Both the position numbers and the translations under genes were made by a program. This document shows positions 40,199-48,264 of a DNA stretch of 64,000 nucleotides, piece after piece. The notes beneath the pieces were generated by a model. That model saw only the letters and a program-made list of their open reading frames with translations. It did not search any database and was not told the DNA's origin. This DNA is from Pseudoxanthomonas koreensis (lineage in GTDB: Bacteria; Pseudomonadota; Gammaproteobacteria; Xanthomonadales; Xanthomonadaceae). Positions within the stretch are counted from its first letter, which is position 1. Every line of letters begins with the position of its first letter. The stretch spans positions 1-64,000 of the forward strand of contig NZ_PDWM01000007.1 in assembly GCF_010093225.1 (NCBI RefSeq). The letters are read 5' to 3'.

Positions 40199-40299
40199 GC
40201 GCGGAAGCAGGGTGCGTGGCGCCGGCCGGACCGGCGCCCGCGCGCATCCTCCCGGAAGCGTATCTTCGGCTTCTTCTTCCGGTCGCCGAAGGACCCGCC

Positions 40300-41316
40300 A
40301 TGACCCGCTACCGAGCATGGGCCGCACAGAAGCCCGGTGCCACCCTGGAACCCTTCGAGTACGACCCCGGCCCGCTCGGCGCCGAGGAGGTCGAGATCAC
40401 GGTCGAGCACTGCGGCATCTGCCATTCGGACCTGTCGATGCTGGACAACGAGTGGGGGTTCACCGGGTATCCGTTCGTGCCCGGCCATGAGGCGGTCGGG
40501 CGGGTCACCGCGCTGGGGGCGAACGCCAAGGGCGTGGTGATGGGCCAGCGGGTCGGCCTGGGCTGGAATGCGAGCAGTTGCCTGCACTGCGATCCCTGCC
40601 TGGCCGGCAACCAGCACCTGTGCCGTGAGCTGCAGCCGACCCTCGCCGGTCGCCATGGTGCCTTCGCCGACAAGGTGCGCGCGCACTGGGTCTGGGTGAT
40701 GCCGATCCCCGAGGGCCTGGACCCGGCCGAATGTGGACCGCTGCTGTGCGGCGGCATCACCGTGTTCGCGCCGCTGCGCGAGCTGGGCATCGCGCCGACC
40801 GCGCGCGTCGGGGTGGTCGGCATCGGCGGGCTGGGCCACATGGCGCTGAAGTTCTGCCGCGCCTGGGGCTGCGAGGTCACCGCGTTCACCAGCAGCGCCT
40901 CGAAGGAAGAGGAGGCGCGCGCGTTCGGCGCCCACCACGTGATCGCCACCGGCGATGCGGCGGCGCTGGAGAAGCTGGCCGGCAGCTTCGACCTGATCAT
41001 CGACACGGTGAACGTGCCGCTGGACTGGAACGGCCTGCTGGCCGCGCTGGCGCCGAAGGGCCGGCTGCACGTGGTCGGCGCGGTGCTGGAGCCGATCCCG
41101 GTGCCGGTGTTCCCGCTGCTCATGGGGCAGAAGTCGCTGTCGAGCTCGCCGACGGGCTCGCGTGGGGCGCTCGACAGCATGCTGGGGTTCGCCGCCCGGC
41201 ACGGCGTGGCGCCGCAGACCGAGCACTTCCCGATGAGCCGCGTCAACGAGGCGATGGACCATCTGCGCGCAGGCAAGGCGCGCTACCGGATCGTGCTGGA
41301 CGCGGATTTCGGTTAG
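40300..41316 (+). CDS. Zinc-dependent NAD(P) alcohol dehydrogenase (cinnamyl-type)
   Basis: A 338-residue medium-chain dehydrogenase. Catalytic zinc ligands in CGICHSD and PGHEAVG, structural zinc cysteines in CLHCDPCLAGNQHLC, and the coenzyme loop GVVGIGGLGHMALKF. The ASKEEEARAFGAHHVI segment is typical of cinnamyl-type NADP-dependent aldehyde reductases such as YahK. GAAGGA lies nine bases upstream of the ATG. It ends just before a hairpin. Confidence 0.88.
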   Translation: MTRYRAWAAQKPGATLEPFEYDPGPLGAEEVEITVEHCGICHSDLSMLDNEWGFTGYPFVPGHEAVGRVTALGANAKGVVMGQRVGLGWNASSCLHCDPCLAGNQHLCRELQPTLAGRHGAFADKVRAHWVWVMPIPEGLDPAECGPLLCGGITVFAPLRELGIAPTARVGVVGIGGLGHMALKFCRAWGCEVTAFTSSASKEEEARAFGAHHVIATGDAAALEKLAGSFDLIIDTVNVPLDWNGLLAALAPKGRLHVVGAVLEPIPVPVFPLLMGQKSLSSSPTGSRGALDSMLGFAARHGVAPQTEHFPMSRVNEAMDHLRAGKARYRIVLDADFG

Positions 41317-41320
41317 CGCA

Positions 41321-41370
41321 ATGAAGACAGCCCCGCTTGCGCGGGGCTGGTTGCCTTCATGTTGCGAACG
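41321..41370. repeat. Hairpin repeat, copy 1 (likely terminator)
   Basis: ATGAAG, then AGCCCCGC, loop TTGC, GCGGGGCT and CTTCAT form a stem with a small internal bulge, followed by GTTGCGAACGCG. It begins four bases after the dehydrogenase stop, and its other side faces the 3' end of the convergent antitoxin gene. A closely similar element is at 43496. Confidence 0.75.
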
Positions 41371-41377
41371 CGCGCGG

Positions 41378-41668
41378 TCAGCAGGCCAAGGCCTTCAGTA
41401 CGTGCTTCGGGTCCTTCTCTATCGCCCTGAGCAAGGCCTTCGCCGGGCCAGTCGGTACGCGCCGGCCCTGTTCCCAGTTCTGCAGTGTCGTGACCTGGAC
41501 ATTGATGACGCGGGCGAACCTGGCCTGCGACAGGCCGGTGGCCGCACGCACTTCCTTGATCCGTACCGATTCGGGGCGCAGCTCGCGCGACGGCGCGCGC
41601 TCGCCGCGCGTGATCTCGCCCATCTGCTCCATGCTCCGGGCGAGTTCCGCAAAAAGGTTCTTGTCCAT
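41378..41668 (-). CDS. Helix-turn-helix antitoxin, NadS/HigA type
   Basis: A 96-residue Xre-type DNA-binding protein. VRIKEVRAATGLSQARFARVINVQVTTLQNWEQGRRVPTGPAKALL is a full helix-turn-helix domain (about residues 35-80); the N-terminal 30 residues (MDKNLFAELARSMEQMGEI) are the part that usually contacts the toxin. Its ATG shares one base with the toxin stop (TGATG), as in higBA-type operons where the toxin comes first. It would bind the toxin and, with it, the palindrome upstream. Confidence 0.88.
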   Translation of the reverse strand: MDKNLFAELARSMEQMGEITRGERAPSRELRPESVRIKEVRAATGLSQARFARVINVQVTTLQNWEQGRRVPTGPAKALLRAIEKDPKHVLKALAC

Positions 41669-41982
41669 CACTGCCACCTGTCTTTGATTGCCTTCAGTTG
41701 CCTGCGCTGGTCGGGCGTGAGGTCGTCCTGTACTCCCTTCCTGTACATCAGCAGCATCCTCAGCTGCCTGGCGTGATCCACACAGTAGTAGATGACTCTG
41801 ACCCCGCCGCTCTTTCCCTTGCCGCCCTGCTTCCAGCGGACCTTCCGCAGCCCGCCCGTGCCTTCGATGACGTCGCCGGCTTCCGGGTTCTCCATAAGGA
41901 ACCGTTGAAACTGCGCGTATTCGTCGTCCGAAAGCAGATCGAGAACCTGTCTGGTGAAGACCGGGGTTTCTATGAAGAGCAT
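41668..41982 (-). CDS. RelE/HigB-family toxin
   Basis: A 104-residue RelE-superfamily protein, presumed to cut mRNA on the ribosome. FIETPVFTRQVLDLLSDDEYAQFQRFLMENPEAGDVIEGTGGLRKVRWKQGGKGKSGGVRVIYYC matches the family that pairs with NadS-type antitoxins, including the basic GGKGKSGGVRV strand that carries catalytic arginine and lysine residues. Length normal. It is the first gene of the operon, ten bases downstream of a palindromic operator. Confidence 0.9.
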   Translation of the reverse strand: MLFIETPVFTRQVLDLLSDDEYAQFQRFLMENPEAGDVIEGTGGLRKVRWKQGGKGKSGGVRVIYYCVDHARQLRMLLMYRKGVQDDLTPDQRRQLKAIKDRWQ

Positions 41983-41990
41983 CCGTGCCC

Positions 41991-42018
41991 GCCATTGGCG
42001 TATACGCCAATGGCGTAT
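41991..42018 (-). promoter_or_regulatory. Palindromic operator/promoter of the toxin-antitoxin operon
   Basis: Positions 41991-42014 form a perfect 24-bp palindrome centred on GTATAC (GCCATTGGC-GTATAC-GCCAATGGC), and the CGCCATTGG/CCAATGGCG half-sites continue into a second TATA-containing repeat to 42018. Minus-strand -10-like sequences (GTATAC, TTATAC) lie inside it. Its position just before the toxin start is what is expected for autoregulation by toxin-antitoxin complexes. Confidence 0.8.
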
Positions 42019-42045
42019 AAGTTAGCTCGTCGATCGTCTCAGCGC

Positions 42046-42069
42046 AAATTCCACTCTGCCCCCGGTTTC
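42046..42069 (-). repeat. Dispersed GGGGTCAGAGTGCACTTTCC element, copy 3 (inverted, diverged)
   Basis: Minus strand reads GAAACCGGGGGCAGAGTGG then AATTT. It lies upstream of the toxin-antitoxin operon. Confidence 0.55.
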
Positions 42070-42157
42070 CGGGTAGTGTGGGCGGCGTCCGGAAAGCGGT
42101 CCGGTACTTCGCCGGCAGGGGAATGCCCTGCCCGGGAACCTCGAGCTAGGGGAAGCC

Positions 42158-43462
42158 ATGCGCGCAATCACCCTCCGGGCCGCTCTGGCGGCGCTCCTGG
42201 CATCGAGCGGCGCGGCGCATGCATCGCCGCTGGCCGAGGCGATCGACGACGACTATCCGTATCTGGACGCGCTGTTCCGGCATCTGCATGCCAATCCCGA
42301 GTTGTCGCTGCAGGAGGTCGAGACCTCCAACCGCCTGGCCCATGAGCTCGAACAGCTGGGGTTCGCGGTCACCCGCGGCATCGGCGGAACCGGCCTGGTC
42401 GGCACGCTGCGCAATGGCGACGGGCCGGTGTTGCTGATCCGCGCCGACATGGACGCGCTGCCGGTGCAGGAGAAGACCGGGCTGCCCTACGCATCGACCC
42501 GGCGGCAGGTGAACCTGGAAGGGCTGGAGGTGCCGGTCATGCACGCCTGCGGCCACGACATGCACGTCACCACGCTGGTCGGCGTGGCACGGCGCATGGT
42601 GGCGCTGAAGGACCAGTGGCGAGGCACGCTGCTGCTGGTCGGCCAGCCGGCGGAGGAAGGCGGCGGCGGCGCCAGGGCGATGGTCGCCGACGACATCTAC
42701 GGGCGGGTAGGCCGGCCGGACCATGCGCTGGCATTGCACGTGACCGCCAAGTACCCGGCGGGCAAGATCGCCTTCAGCGACGGGCTGATGTATTCCAGCG
42801 TCGACACGGTCCGGATCAATGTCCGCGGCATCGGCACCCATGGGGCGTCGCCGCACCAGGGCATCGACCCGGTGGTGGTCGGCAGCCAGATCGTGCTGGC
42901 GCTGCAGAACATCGTGACCCGCGAGATCTCGCCGATCGAGCCGGCGCTGATCACGGTGGGCGCGTTCAACGGCGGCACGGCCCCGAACATCATTCCCGAC
43001 CACGCCCGGCTGGACATCACCGTGCGCTCGAACAGCGAGGACACCCGTGCCAGGCTGCTGGTCGCCATCGAGCGGGTCGCGCTGAACACCGCGCGCGCGG
43101 CGGGCGTTCCCGAAGACCTGTTGCCGGAGGTGGTGGTGTCGGCCGACGGCTCACCGACCACCACCAACGACGCCACACTCGCCCAGCGGGTGCGTGCGGC
43201 GATGCGCGCCGGGATGGGCGGAGAGGCGTTCGTGCGCTGGCAGCAGACGGACATGGGCGCCGAGGACTTCCCGGACCTGGTCAGCGTTACTCCACCCATC
43301 CCCAGCGTCTACTTCGAGGTGGGCGGCACGTCGCCGGAGAAGCTCGCATCGGGCCAGTGGGCGGACCACCATTCGCCCTTGTTCGCCATCGAACCGGAAC
43401 CGTCGATCAAGGCCGGCGTGGAGGCGATGACCCTGGCCGCACTCGACCTGCTGCGCAAGTAG
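42158..43462 (+). CDS. Exported M20-family amidohydrolase (hippurate hydrolase-like)
   Basis: A 434-residue exported metallopeptidase-fold hydrolase. Signal peptide ends near GAAHAS (residue 22). LLIRADMDALPVQEKTG, HACGHDMHVT (metal ligands), GQPAEEGGGGA with the catalytic glutamate, and GIGTHGASPHQGIDP in the dimerisation domain all match M20D amidohydrolases, which cleave N-acyl amino acids. GGGGAAG lies just before the ATG. It stands alone, flanked by dispersed repeats and followed by a hairpin. Confidence 0.9.
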   Translation: MRAITLRAALAALLASSGAAHASPLAEAIDDDYPYLDALFRHLHANPELSLQEVETSNRLAHELEQLGFAVTRGIGGTGLVGTLRNGDGPVLLIRADMDALPVQEKTGLPYASTRRQVNLEGLEVPVMHACGHDMHVTTLVGVARRMVALKDQWRGTLLLVGQPAEEGGGGARAMVADDIYGRVGRPDHALALHVTAKYPAGKIAFSDGLMYSSVDTVRINVRGIGTHGASPHQGIDPVVVGSQIVLALQNIVTREISPIEPALITVGAFNGGTAPNIIPDHARLDITVRSNSEDTRARLLVAIERVALNTARAAGVPEDLLPEVVVSADGSPTTTNDATLAQRVRAAMRAGMGGEAFVRWQQTDMGAEDFPDLVSVTPPIPSVYFEVGGTSPEKLASGQWADHHSPLFAIEPEPSIKAGVEAMTLAALDLLRK

Positions 43463-43463
43463 A

Positions 43464-43492
43464 GCCTGAAACCGGGGTCAGAGTGCACTTTC
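43464..43492 (+). repeat. Dispersed GGGGTCAGAGTGCACTTTCC element, copy 4
   Basis: GCCTGAAACCGGGGTCAGAG then TGCACTTTC, directly after the hydrolase stop and just upstream of the second hairpin repeat. Confidence 0.7.
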
Positions 43493-43495
43493 TCC

Positions 43496-43545
43496 ATGAA
43501 GGCCAGCCCCGCTCGCGCGGGGCTGGCCTTCATGTTGCGAACGCA
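43496..43545. repeat. Hairpin repeat, copy 2 (likely terminator)
   Basis: A perfect 17-bp stem, ATGAAGGCCAGCCCCGC against its complement, with loop TCGC, followed by GTTGCGAACGC. Apart from a few paired changes it is the same element as at 41321. Confidence 0.85.
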
Positions 43546-43604
43546 TCTGTGTCACTTCCGCCTTCCAGCCACGTCATGGTTCGTACCCACCACATGGAGC
43601 GACC

Positions 43605-44807
43605 ATGAACGCCGAGACCCTGGACCTGATGCTGCGCACCGAACTGCCTGCCGCCCGGCGCGGCAACCGCGAGGCTTTCGGGCGGATCGTCAGCGCCTGC
43701 CAGAACACCGTCACCGCCATCGCGCTGGCGATCACCCGCGATGTGCAGGCCAGCGAGGACATCGCCCAGGAGGCGTTCCTTTCCGCATGGCAGAGGCTGG
43801 ATCGGCTGCGCAACAGCGCCAGTTTCCTGCCGTGGCTGCGCCAGATCACCCGCAACCTGGCCCGTGACTGGTTGCGGGCGCAGGCGCAGCGTCCGCTGTC
43901 GGGCGAGGCGGCCGAGATCGCCATCGGCATGGCCGCCGATCCTTCGCCCGAGCCGAGCGACCGGCTGCTGCGCGGGGAAGCCGAGGCCGCGGCCGAGGAC
44001 ATCATTTCCGCGCTGCCCGAGGACAGCCGCGAGGTGTTGCTGCTGTTCTACCGCGAGGGCCAGAGGTCGCGGCAGGTGGCGGCGTTGCTGGGCTTGAGCG
44101 ACGAAGTGGTGCGCAAGCGGCTGTCGCGCGCCCGGACCAGCGTGCGCGAGGAACTGGTGCAGCGGTTCGGCGAGTTCGCGCGTTCCACCGCGCCATCGGC
44201 TGCGTTCGGGCTGGCGTTGGCCGGTGCGCTGGCTACCGCCGTCCCGGCCACGGCCACGGCGGCGGTCGTCGGTTCGGGCGTACTGGGTACCGGTGCGGGC
44301 AAGCTCGGCATGGGAGGGCTGGCGACCGGCGGCGCGGCGGGTGGCGTCGCCGGTGGCTCGCTCGGCCTGATCGTGCAGACCTTGACCCAGCAGCCCGGCC
44401 TGCTGCCCGGCATCGTCGTCGGCACGATCGCCGGTGCCCTGGTCTCCGCGCTGACCTGGTGGTACCTGGCGCGCTTCTGCCAGACGCCGCGAGAGGCAGG
44501 ACAGATACGCCGTTTCATGCGCCTCAGCGCCGTCACCGGCGCGCTGTTGCTGCTGTGCCTGATGCTGGCGGTGGTCTTCGGCAACGCTTGGGTGGCGGTG
44601 ACGGTCGCGGTCGTCGGCCTGGCGGTGGCGAACTACCAGCACCTGGTCGTGCTGCGAAGGATCATGGAGCCGATCCTCGCCCATCCGGCCAATGCTTCCC
44701 GTCGCGGCGAATACGGCTACGTGATGGGGGCGAAGTCGGCATGGCTCGGCACCGCCATCGCGCTGGCCGCCATCGTGTTCGCGCTGTACCGCCAGGGGCG
44801 CTTCTGA
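43605..44807 (+). CDS. ECF-type sigma factor fused to a membrane domain
   Basis: A 400-residue protein. Residues 1-95 form sigma region 2 (AFGRIVSACQNTVTAIALAITRDVQASEDIAQEAFLSAWQRL), and residues about 125-180 region 4 with a helix-turn-helix (RQVAALLGLSDEVVRKRLSRARTSVREEL). From about residue 195 to the end it has several hydrophobic segments: a glycine/alanine-rich stretch, LLPGIVVGTIAGALVSALTWWYLA, SAVTGALLLLCLMLAVVFG, WVAVTVAVVGLAVANY and WLGTAIALAAIVFALY. The sigma part would thus be tethered to the inner membrane. No separate anti-sigma gene is beside it; the membrane part may play that role (inference). Confidence 0.85.
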   Translation: MNAETLDLMLRTELPAARRGNREAFGRIVSACQNTVTAIALAITRDVQASEDIAQEAFLSAWQRLDRLRNSASFLPWLRQITRNLARDWLRAQAQRPLSGEAAEIAIGMAADPSPEPSDRLLRGEAEAAAEDIISALPEDSREVLLLFYREGQRSRQVAALLGLSDEVVRKRLSRARTSVREELVQRFGEFARSTAPSAAFGLALAGALATAVPATATAAVVGSGVLGTGAGKLGMGGLATGGAAGGVAGGSLGLIVQTLTQQPGLLPGIVVGTIAGALVSALTWWYLARFCQTPREAGQIRRFMRLSAVTGALLLLCLMLAVVFGNAWVAVTVAVVGLAVANYQHLVVLRRIMEPILAHPANASRRGEYGYVMGAKSAWLGTAIALAAIVFALYRQGRF

Positions 44808-45072
44808 GGCCGGACGAATCGCGGGAGTATCGGGACGGTGCGTGCGGTGCTTGCTCCGCTCCCCATGGGGCTTCAAACGAAGCCAATGCAACCGAGCGGC
44901 CAACCGTGCCGGAGCAGGCCGGAACGGCAGGTCCGGATCATCTCCGGTCCCGCAACCCGGCTGTTTTTTCGTGATTTCCATCACATTTCCTTGATGGGTC
45001 CGGAGGCCAGGAGTAGGGTCCAGCGACCGGGAATGTCCCCGGTGTCTGTTCCACCACTCTGAAGGAATAGCC
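44808..45072. other. Intergenic region without recognised features
   Basis: The 265 bases between the sigma factor and the small exported protein contain no ORF with coding character, no repeat copy and no clear terminator. A GAAGGA ribosome site for the next gene lies at its end. Confidence 0.5.
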
Positions 45073-45513
45073 ATGAAACGCGTGCTCGTCATGCTGGCGG
45101 CGCTCCTTGCATTTGCGGTAGCGACAGCCGGCGCACAGGAAAAGCGCAGCTATGAAGAAGGCCCTGTCACGATCGTCACCTCGGTCAAGATCGTGGATGG
45201 CCAGTACGACAATTACCTGGCATATCTGGCCAAGACCTACAAACCGGTCATGGAAGCCCAGAAGGAAGCCGGCCTGATCCTGCGTTACGCCGTATACGAC
45301 AGGTATCCGCGGGCCAAGGACGAAGGAGACCTGTACCTGGTGGTCACGTATCCGAACATGGCCGCCTTCGATGGATTGCGCGACAAGGCCGAAGCGGTGG
45401 CCAGCAAGGTCACCGGCATGAGCCGGGAGAAGGCGACGGTGGCGGCGGTCGATCGCAACAAGATGCGCACCATCCTGGGCGACGAGATGATCCGCGAAGT
45501 GCTGTTGAAGTAG
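45073..45513 (+). CDS. Exported hypothetical protein
   Basis: A 146-residue exported protein: signal peptide MKRVLVMLAALLAFAVATAGAQ, then a compact domain with alternating strands and helices (VTIVTSVKIVDGQYDNYLAYLAKTY, GLILRYAVYDRYPR, DLYLVVTYPNMAAFDGL), which resembles a ferredoxin-like dimeric alpha+beta barrel. It has no cysteine. GAAGGA precedes the ATG. Function unknown. Confidence 0.78.
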   Translation: MKRVLVMLAALLAFAVATAGAQEKRSYEEGPVTIVTSVKIVDGQYDNYLAYLAKTYKPVMEAQKEAGLILRYAVYDRYPRAKDEGDLYLVVTYPNMAAFDGLRDKAEAVASKVTGMSREKATVAAVDRNKMRTILGDEMIREVLLK

Positions 45514-45616
45514 GCGCGATCGATGGGCGCGAGGGGGCGGCATGCTTCCCTTCCCCTCAGGGGGAATGTCCGCCCCCCGGAAGCCATCGTGGCTGCTGTG
45601 GCCGGCGTGGCCGGAC

Positions 45617-47011
45617 TCACGCCGGCCCGGCGCCGGCCCGCGGATCCGACGCGAACAACCGTGCCAGCGGCCGCGCGATGAGCAGCGTGGCGACGAACGG
45701 AGCGAAGGCCAGCGCCGCATGCAGCCAGAAGAAGCCCGCATGGCTCATCGTCTCCCACCAGGCGGCCAACGTGCCGCTGAGGACATTGCCGATGAAGGTC
45801 GAGAAGAACAGCATGCCCATCATGGTGGAGGTGACCGCAGCCGGCGCGGCGCGCGAGAACAGCGCCAGCAGGGTCGGCCAGTAGTAGAGGAAGCCCAGCG
45901 CGTTGAACGCGAACAGCAGCACCGGCCAGACCATGCCCACGCTCGTGGCGCCGGCATCGAGCCGCATCGCCGGCAGCACCATCAGCGCGCTGGCGATGGC
46001 GGTGACCAGGTAGCCGATGGCGATCTTGTGCATGTCGTCCGGTTCGCGCCCGCGCCGTGCCTGCCAGCGCCAGAGCATGACCAGCGGCGGCACCAGCACG
46101 ATGCAGAACAGGCCGTCCAGCGCGTTGAAGGTATTGGTCGGGATCGTCCAGCCCAGCCACTGCCGGTCCACCGATTCCTCGATCATCAGCAGGCCGCTGA
46201 TGAAGGCCTGGTTGTAGGACAGCCCCGGCAGGATCGCCAGCGCGCTGACCAGCAGCAGCGCGGCGATGACCCGCCAGTCGTGCGCGCCGAGCGCCGGTCC
46301 GCGGCCGGCGTCGCGCCGGCGCATGACGTCGGGTGCCAGGTGGCGGCGACCGGCCACGTAGATCGCCATCGCCACCAGCATCATCACCCCGGCGGCACCG
46401 AAGCCCACGTGCCAGCCATACGCATCGGCCAGCAGCGCACACACCAGCGGCCCGAGCAGGACGCCGACGTTGATCGCGGCCGAGAAGATCGCGAACGCGC
46501 GCGTGCGCCGGCCTTCCTCGTGCGGGCCGTAGAGGTGGCCGACCTGGACGGAGATATTCCCCTTCAACAGGCCGCTGCCGATGATCAGCAGCACCAGCGC
46601 GACCAGGAAGGCGGCCGCGAACGCCATCAGCGCGTGCCCCAGCACCATGAGCGCGGCGCCCAGCAGCACCGTGCGCCGCTGGCCCAGCAGTCGGTCTGCC
46701 AGCAGGCCGCCGAACACCGGGGTGAAGTACACCAGCCCGGAATAGAGCCCGTAGACCTGGGCGGCGAAGGCCTGGTCGGTCAGCGGCCCGGTCATCCGTT
46801 CCAGCGCCGCACGGAACATGCCGAGGCCGAACACGCCGCCCACCACTTCGGGGGTCAGCAGGTGCTGGATCATGTACAGCAGCAGCAGCGCCGACATCCC
46901 GTAGAACGAGAAGCGCTCCCAGGCTTCGGTGAAGGCCAGGTAGGCCAGTCCCGGGGGGTGGCCGAAGAAGCCGCGTGCTGGGCGCTCGCCGCCGGAATTG
47001 GCCACTGCCAT
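45617..47011 (-). CDS. Proton-dependent oligopeptide transporter (POT/PTR family)
   Basis: A 464-residue inner-membrane transporter with about 12 to 14 membrane helices. The N-terminal FFGHPPGLAYLAFTEAWERFSFYGMSALLLLYM contains the ExxERFxYYG motif (here EAWERFSFYG) that couples protons, and VYGLYSGLVYFTPVFGGLLADRLLGQRRTVLLG and GSGLLKGNISVQVGHLY are the other family signatures. GGAGGGG lies upstream of ATG 47011. It should import di- or tripeptides. Transcribed alone, divergent from the stress protein gene. Confidence 0.9.
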   Translation of the reverse strand: MAVANSGGERPARGFFGHPPGLAYLAFTEAWERFSFYGMSALLLLYMIQHLLTPEVVGGVFGLGMFRAALERMTGPLTDQAFAAQVYGLYSGLVYFTPVFGGLLADRLLGQRRTVLLGAALMVLGHALMAFAAAFLVALVLLIIGSGLLKGNISVQVGHLYGPHEEGRRTRAFAIFSAAINVGVLLGPLVCALLADAYGWHVGFGAAGVMMLVAMAIYVAGRRHLAPDVMRRRDAGRGPALGAHDWRVIAALLLVSALAILPGLSYNQAFISGLLMIEESVDRQWLGWTIPTNTFNALDGLFCIVLVPPLVMLWRWQARRGREPDDMHKIAIGYLVTAIASALMVLPAMRLDAGATSVGMVWPVLLFAFNALGFLYYWPTLLALFSRAAPAAVTSTMMGMLFFSTFIGNVLSGTLAAWWETMSHAGFFWLHAALAFAPFVATLLIARPLARLFASDPRAGAGPA

Positions 47012-47143
47012 CGGTTTTCCCCTCCGGTGCTGGCGCAAACTAGCACACGTCCCCGGACTGGACCGGCGCCGTCTTGATCCTGGTCAATGAGCGCGGTCCC
47101 GGCCGGGGGGACACTGCATGGACCCCAGATGGAGAACGTGGAC

Positions 47144-47593
47144 ATGTACAAGCATCTTCTCGTCCCTACCGATGGTTCGCCGCTGTCCGACTACGCGGTC
47201 GACCAGGCACTGGCACTGGCCAAGGCACTGGGTGCCAGGGTCACCCTGTTCACCGCGATCGAGCCGTTCCGCGTGTTCGCGCTGACGCCCGAGCAGGTCG
47301 TCGAAACCCGCGACGCCTACGACCGGCACGCCAAGGTCGCCGCCGACAGGTGCCTGGCGCAGGCCGCGGAGAAGGCTGCCGCGGCCGGCATCGCGCATGC
47401 GACCGTGGCCACCGGCAGCGACAATCCGCACGAAGCGATCATCGCCACCGCCCGCGAGAAGGGCTGCGACCTGATCGCGATGGCCTCCCACGGCCGGCGT
47501 GGCGTGAATGCACTGGTGCTGGGCAGCGTCACGGCCAAGGTGCTCACCCACTCGGAACTGCCGGTGCTGGTCTACCGCAACAGCGGCGCCTGA
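47144..47593 (+). CDS. Universal stress protein family protein
   Basis: A 149-residue Usp domain: HLLVPTDGSPLSDYAVDQALALA at the start, and the ATP-binding signature GCDLIAMASHGRRGVNALVLGSVTAKVLTHSELPVLV (G-2x-G-9x-G-S/T) at the end, which suggests an ATP-binding member. GGAG lies upstream; an ATG five codons earlier (47129) is possible. Such proteins respond to starvation or redox stress; exact role unknown. Divergent from the peptide transporter. Confidence 0.9.
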   Translation: MYKHLLVPTDGSPLSDYAVDQALALAKALGARVTLFTAIEPFRVFALTPEQVVETRDAYDRHAKVAADRCLAQAAEKAAAAGIAHATVATGSDNPHEAIIATAREKGCDLIAMASHGRRGVNALVLGSVTAKVLTHSELPVLVYRNSGA

Positions 47594-47642
47594 GCAGCCT
47601 GCACTGTCCGGCCGCGGCGGTTGCGGGCCGTGCCGGGGGCGC

Positions 47643-47648
47643 TAGCAT
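47643..47648 (+). promoter_or_regulatory. -10 box of the deoxyribosyltransferase-like gene
   Basis: TAGCAT lies eight bases before ATG 47657, so a leaderless message is likely. Confidence 0.45.
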
Positions 47649-47656
47649 CGTGGCCC

Positions 47657-48193
47657 ATGGCTCCGACGATCCATTCGCTCTACCTTGCCGGTCCCGATGT
47701 GTTCCGGCCCGATGCGCGCCAACGCGGGCGCGAGCTCCAGGCATTGTGCGCGCGGCACGGCTTCGAAGGCCTGTTCCCGCTCGACCAGGAGGTGCCGGCG
47801 CACATCACCGACCCGGGCGCGCAGGCGGCGTGGATCTACCGCGCCAACATCGCCCTGATCGAACGCGCCGACGCGGTGCTGGCCAACCTCGACTTCTTCC
47901 GCGGCCCGGAGCCGGACAGCGGCACCTGCTTCGAAGTCGGCTACGCGGTGGCCAGGGGCAAGCCGGTGTTCGGCTACATCCCCGAGCACGGCAGCTTCGC
48001 CGAGCGCATCCGCGAACGGCATCCGCATGCGATCGGCGCGGACGGCGTGCTCGACGTGCACGGCTGGAGCATCGAGGAGTTCGGCCTGCCACTGAACCTG
48101 ATGCTGTCGGTGCCGGCGCCGCTGGTCGTGGGCGATGCCGACGCGGCGCTGGCGCACCTGGTGCGGCACCTGTCGCGCACCGCTGCCGGCTGA
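47657..48193 (+). CDS. Nucleoside 2-deoxyribosyltransferase-like protein
   Basis: A 178-residue protein. SLYLAGPDVFRPDA at the N-terminus, FPLDQEVP, and DAVLANLDFFRGPEPDSGTCFEVGYAVARGKPVFGY, with the catalytic glutamate in FEVG, match the nucleoside 2-deoxyribosyltransferase family, which moves deoxyribose between bases or acts as a nucleotide hydrolase in salvage and pool clean-up. The GPEPDSGT loop is typical of the proteobacterial branch. Probably transcribed alone from the -10 box just upstream. Confidence 0.87.
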   Translation: MAPTIHSLYLAGPDVFRPDARQRGRELQALCARHGFEGLFPLDQEVPAHITDPGAQAAWIYRANIALIERADAVLANLDFFRGPEPDSGTCFEVGYAVARGKPVFGYIPEHGSFAERIRERHPHAIGADGVLDVHGWSIEEFGLPLNLMLSVPAPLVVGDADAALAHLVRHLSRTAAG

Positions 48194-48264
48194 ACCGGCC
48201 GCGTGAACCGGCGCCGGGCGGTTTGCGGGTAAGGTGTCGCCACGCATCGACCGAGGAAACGACG

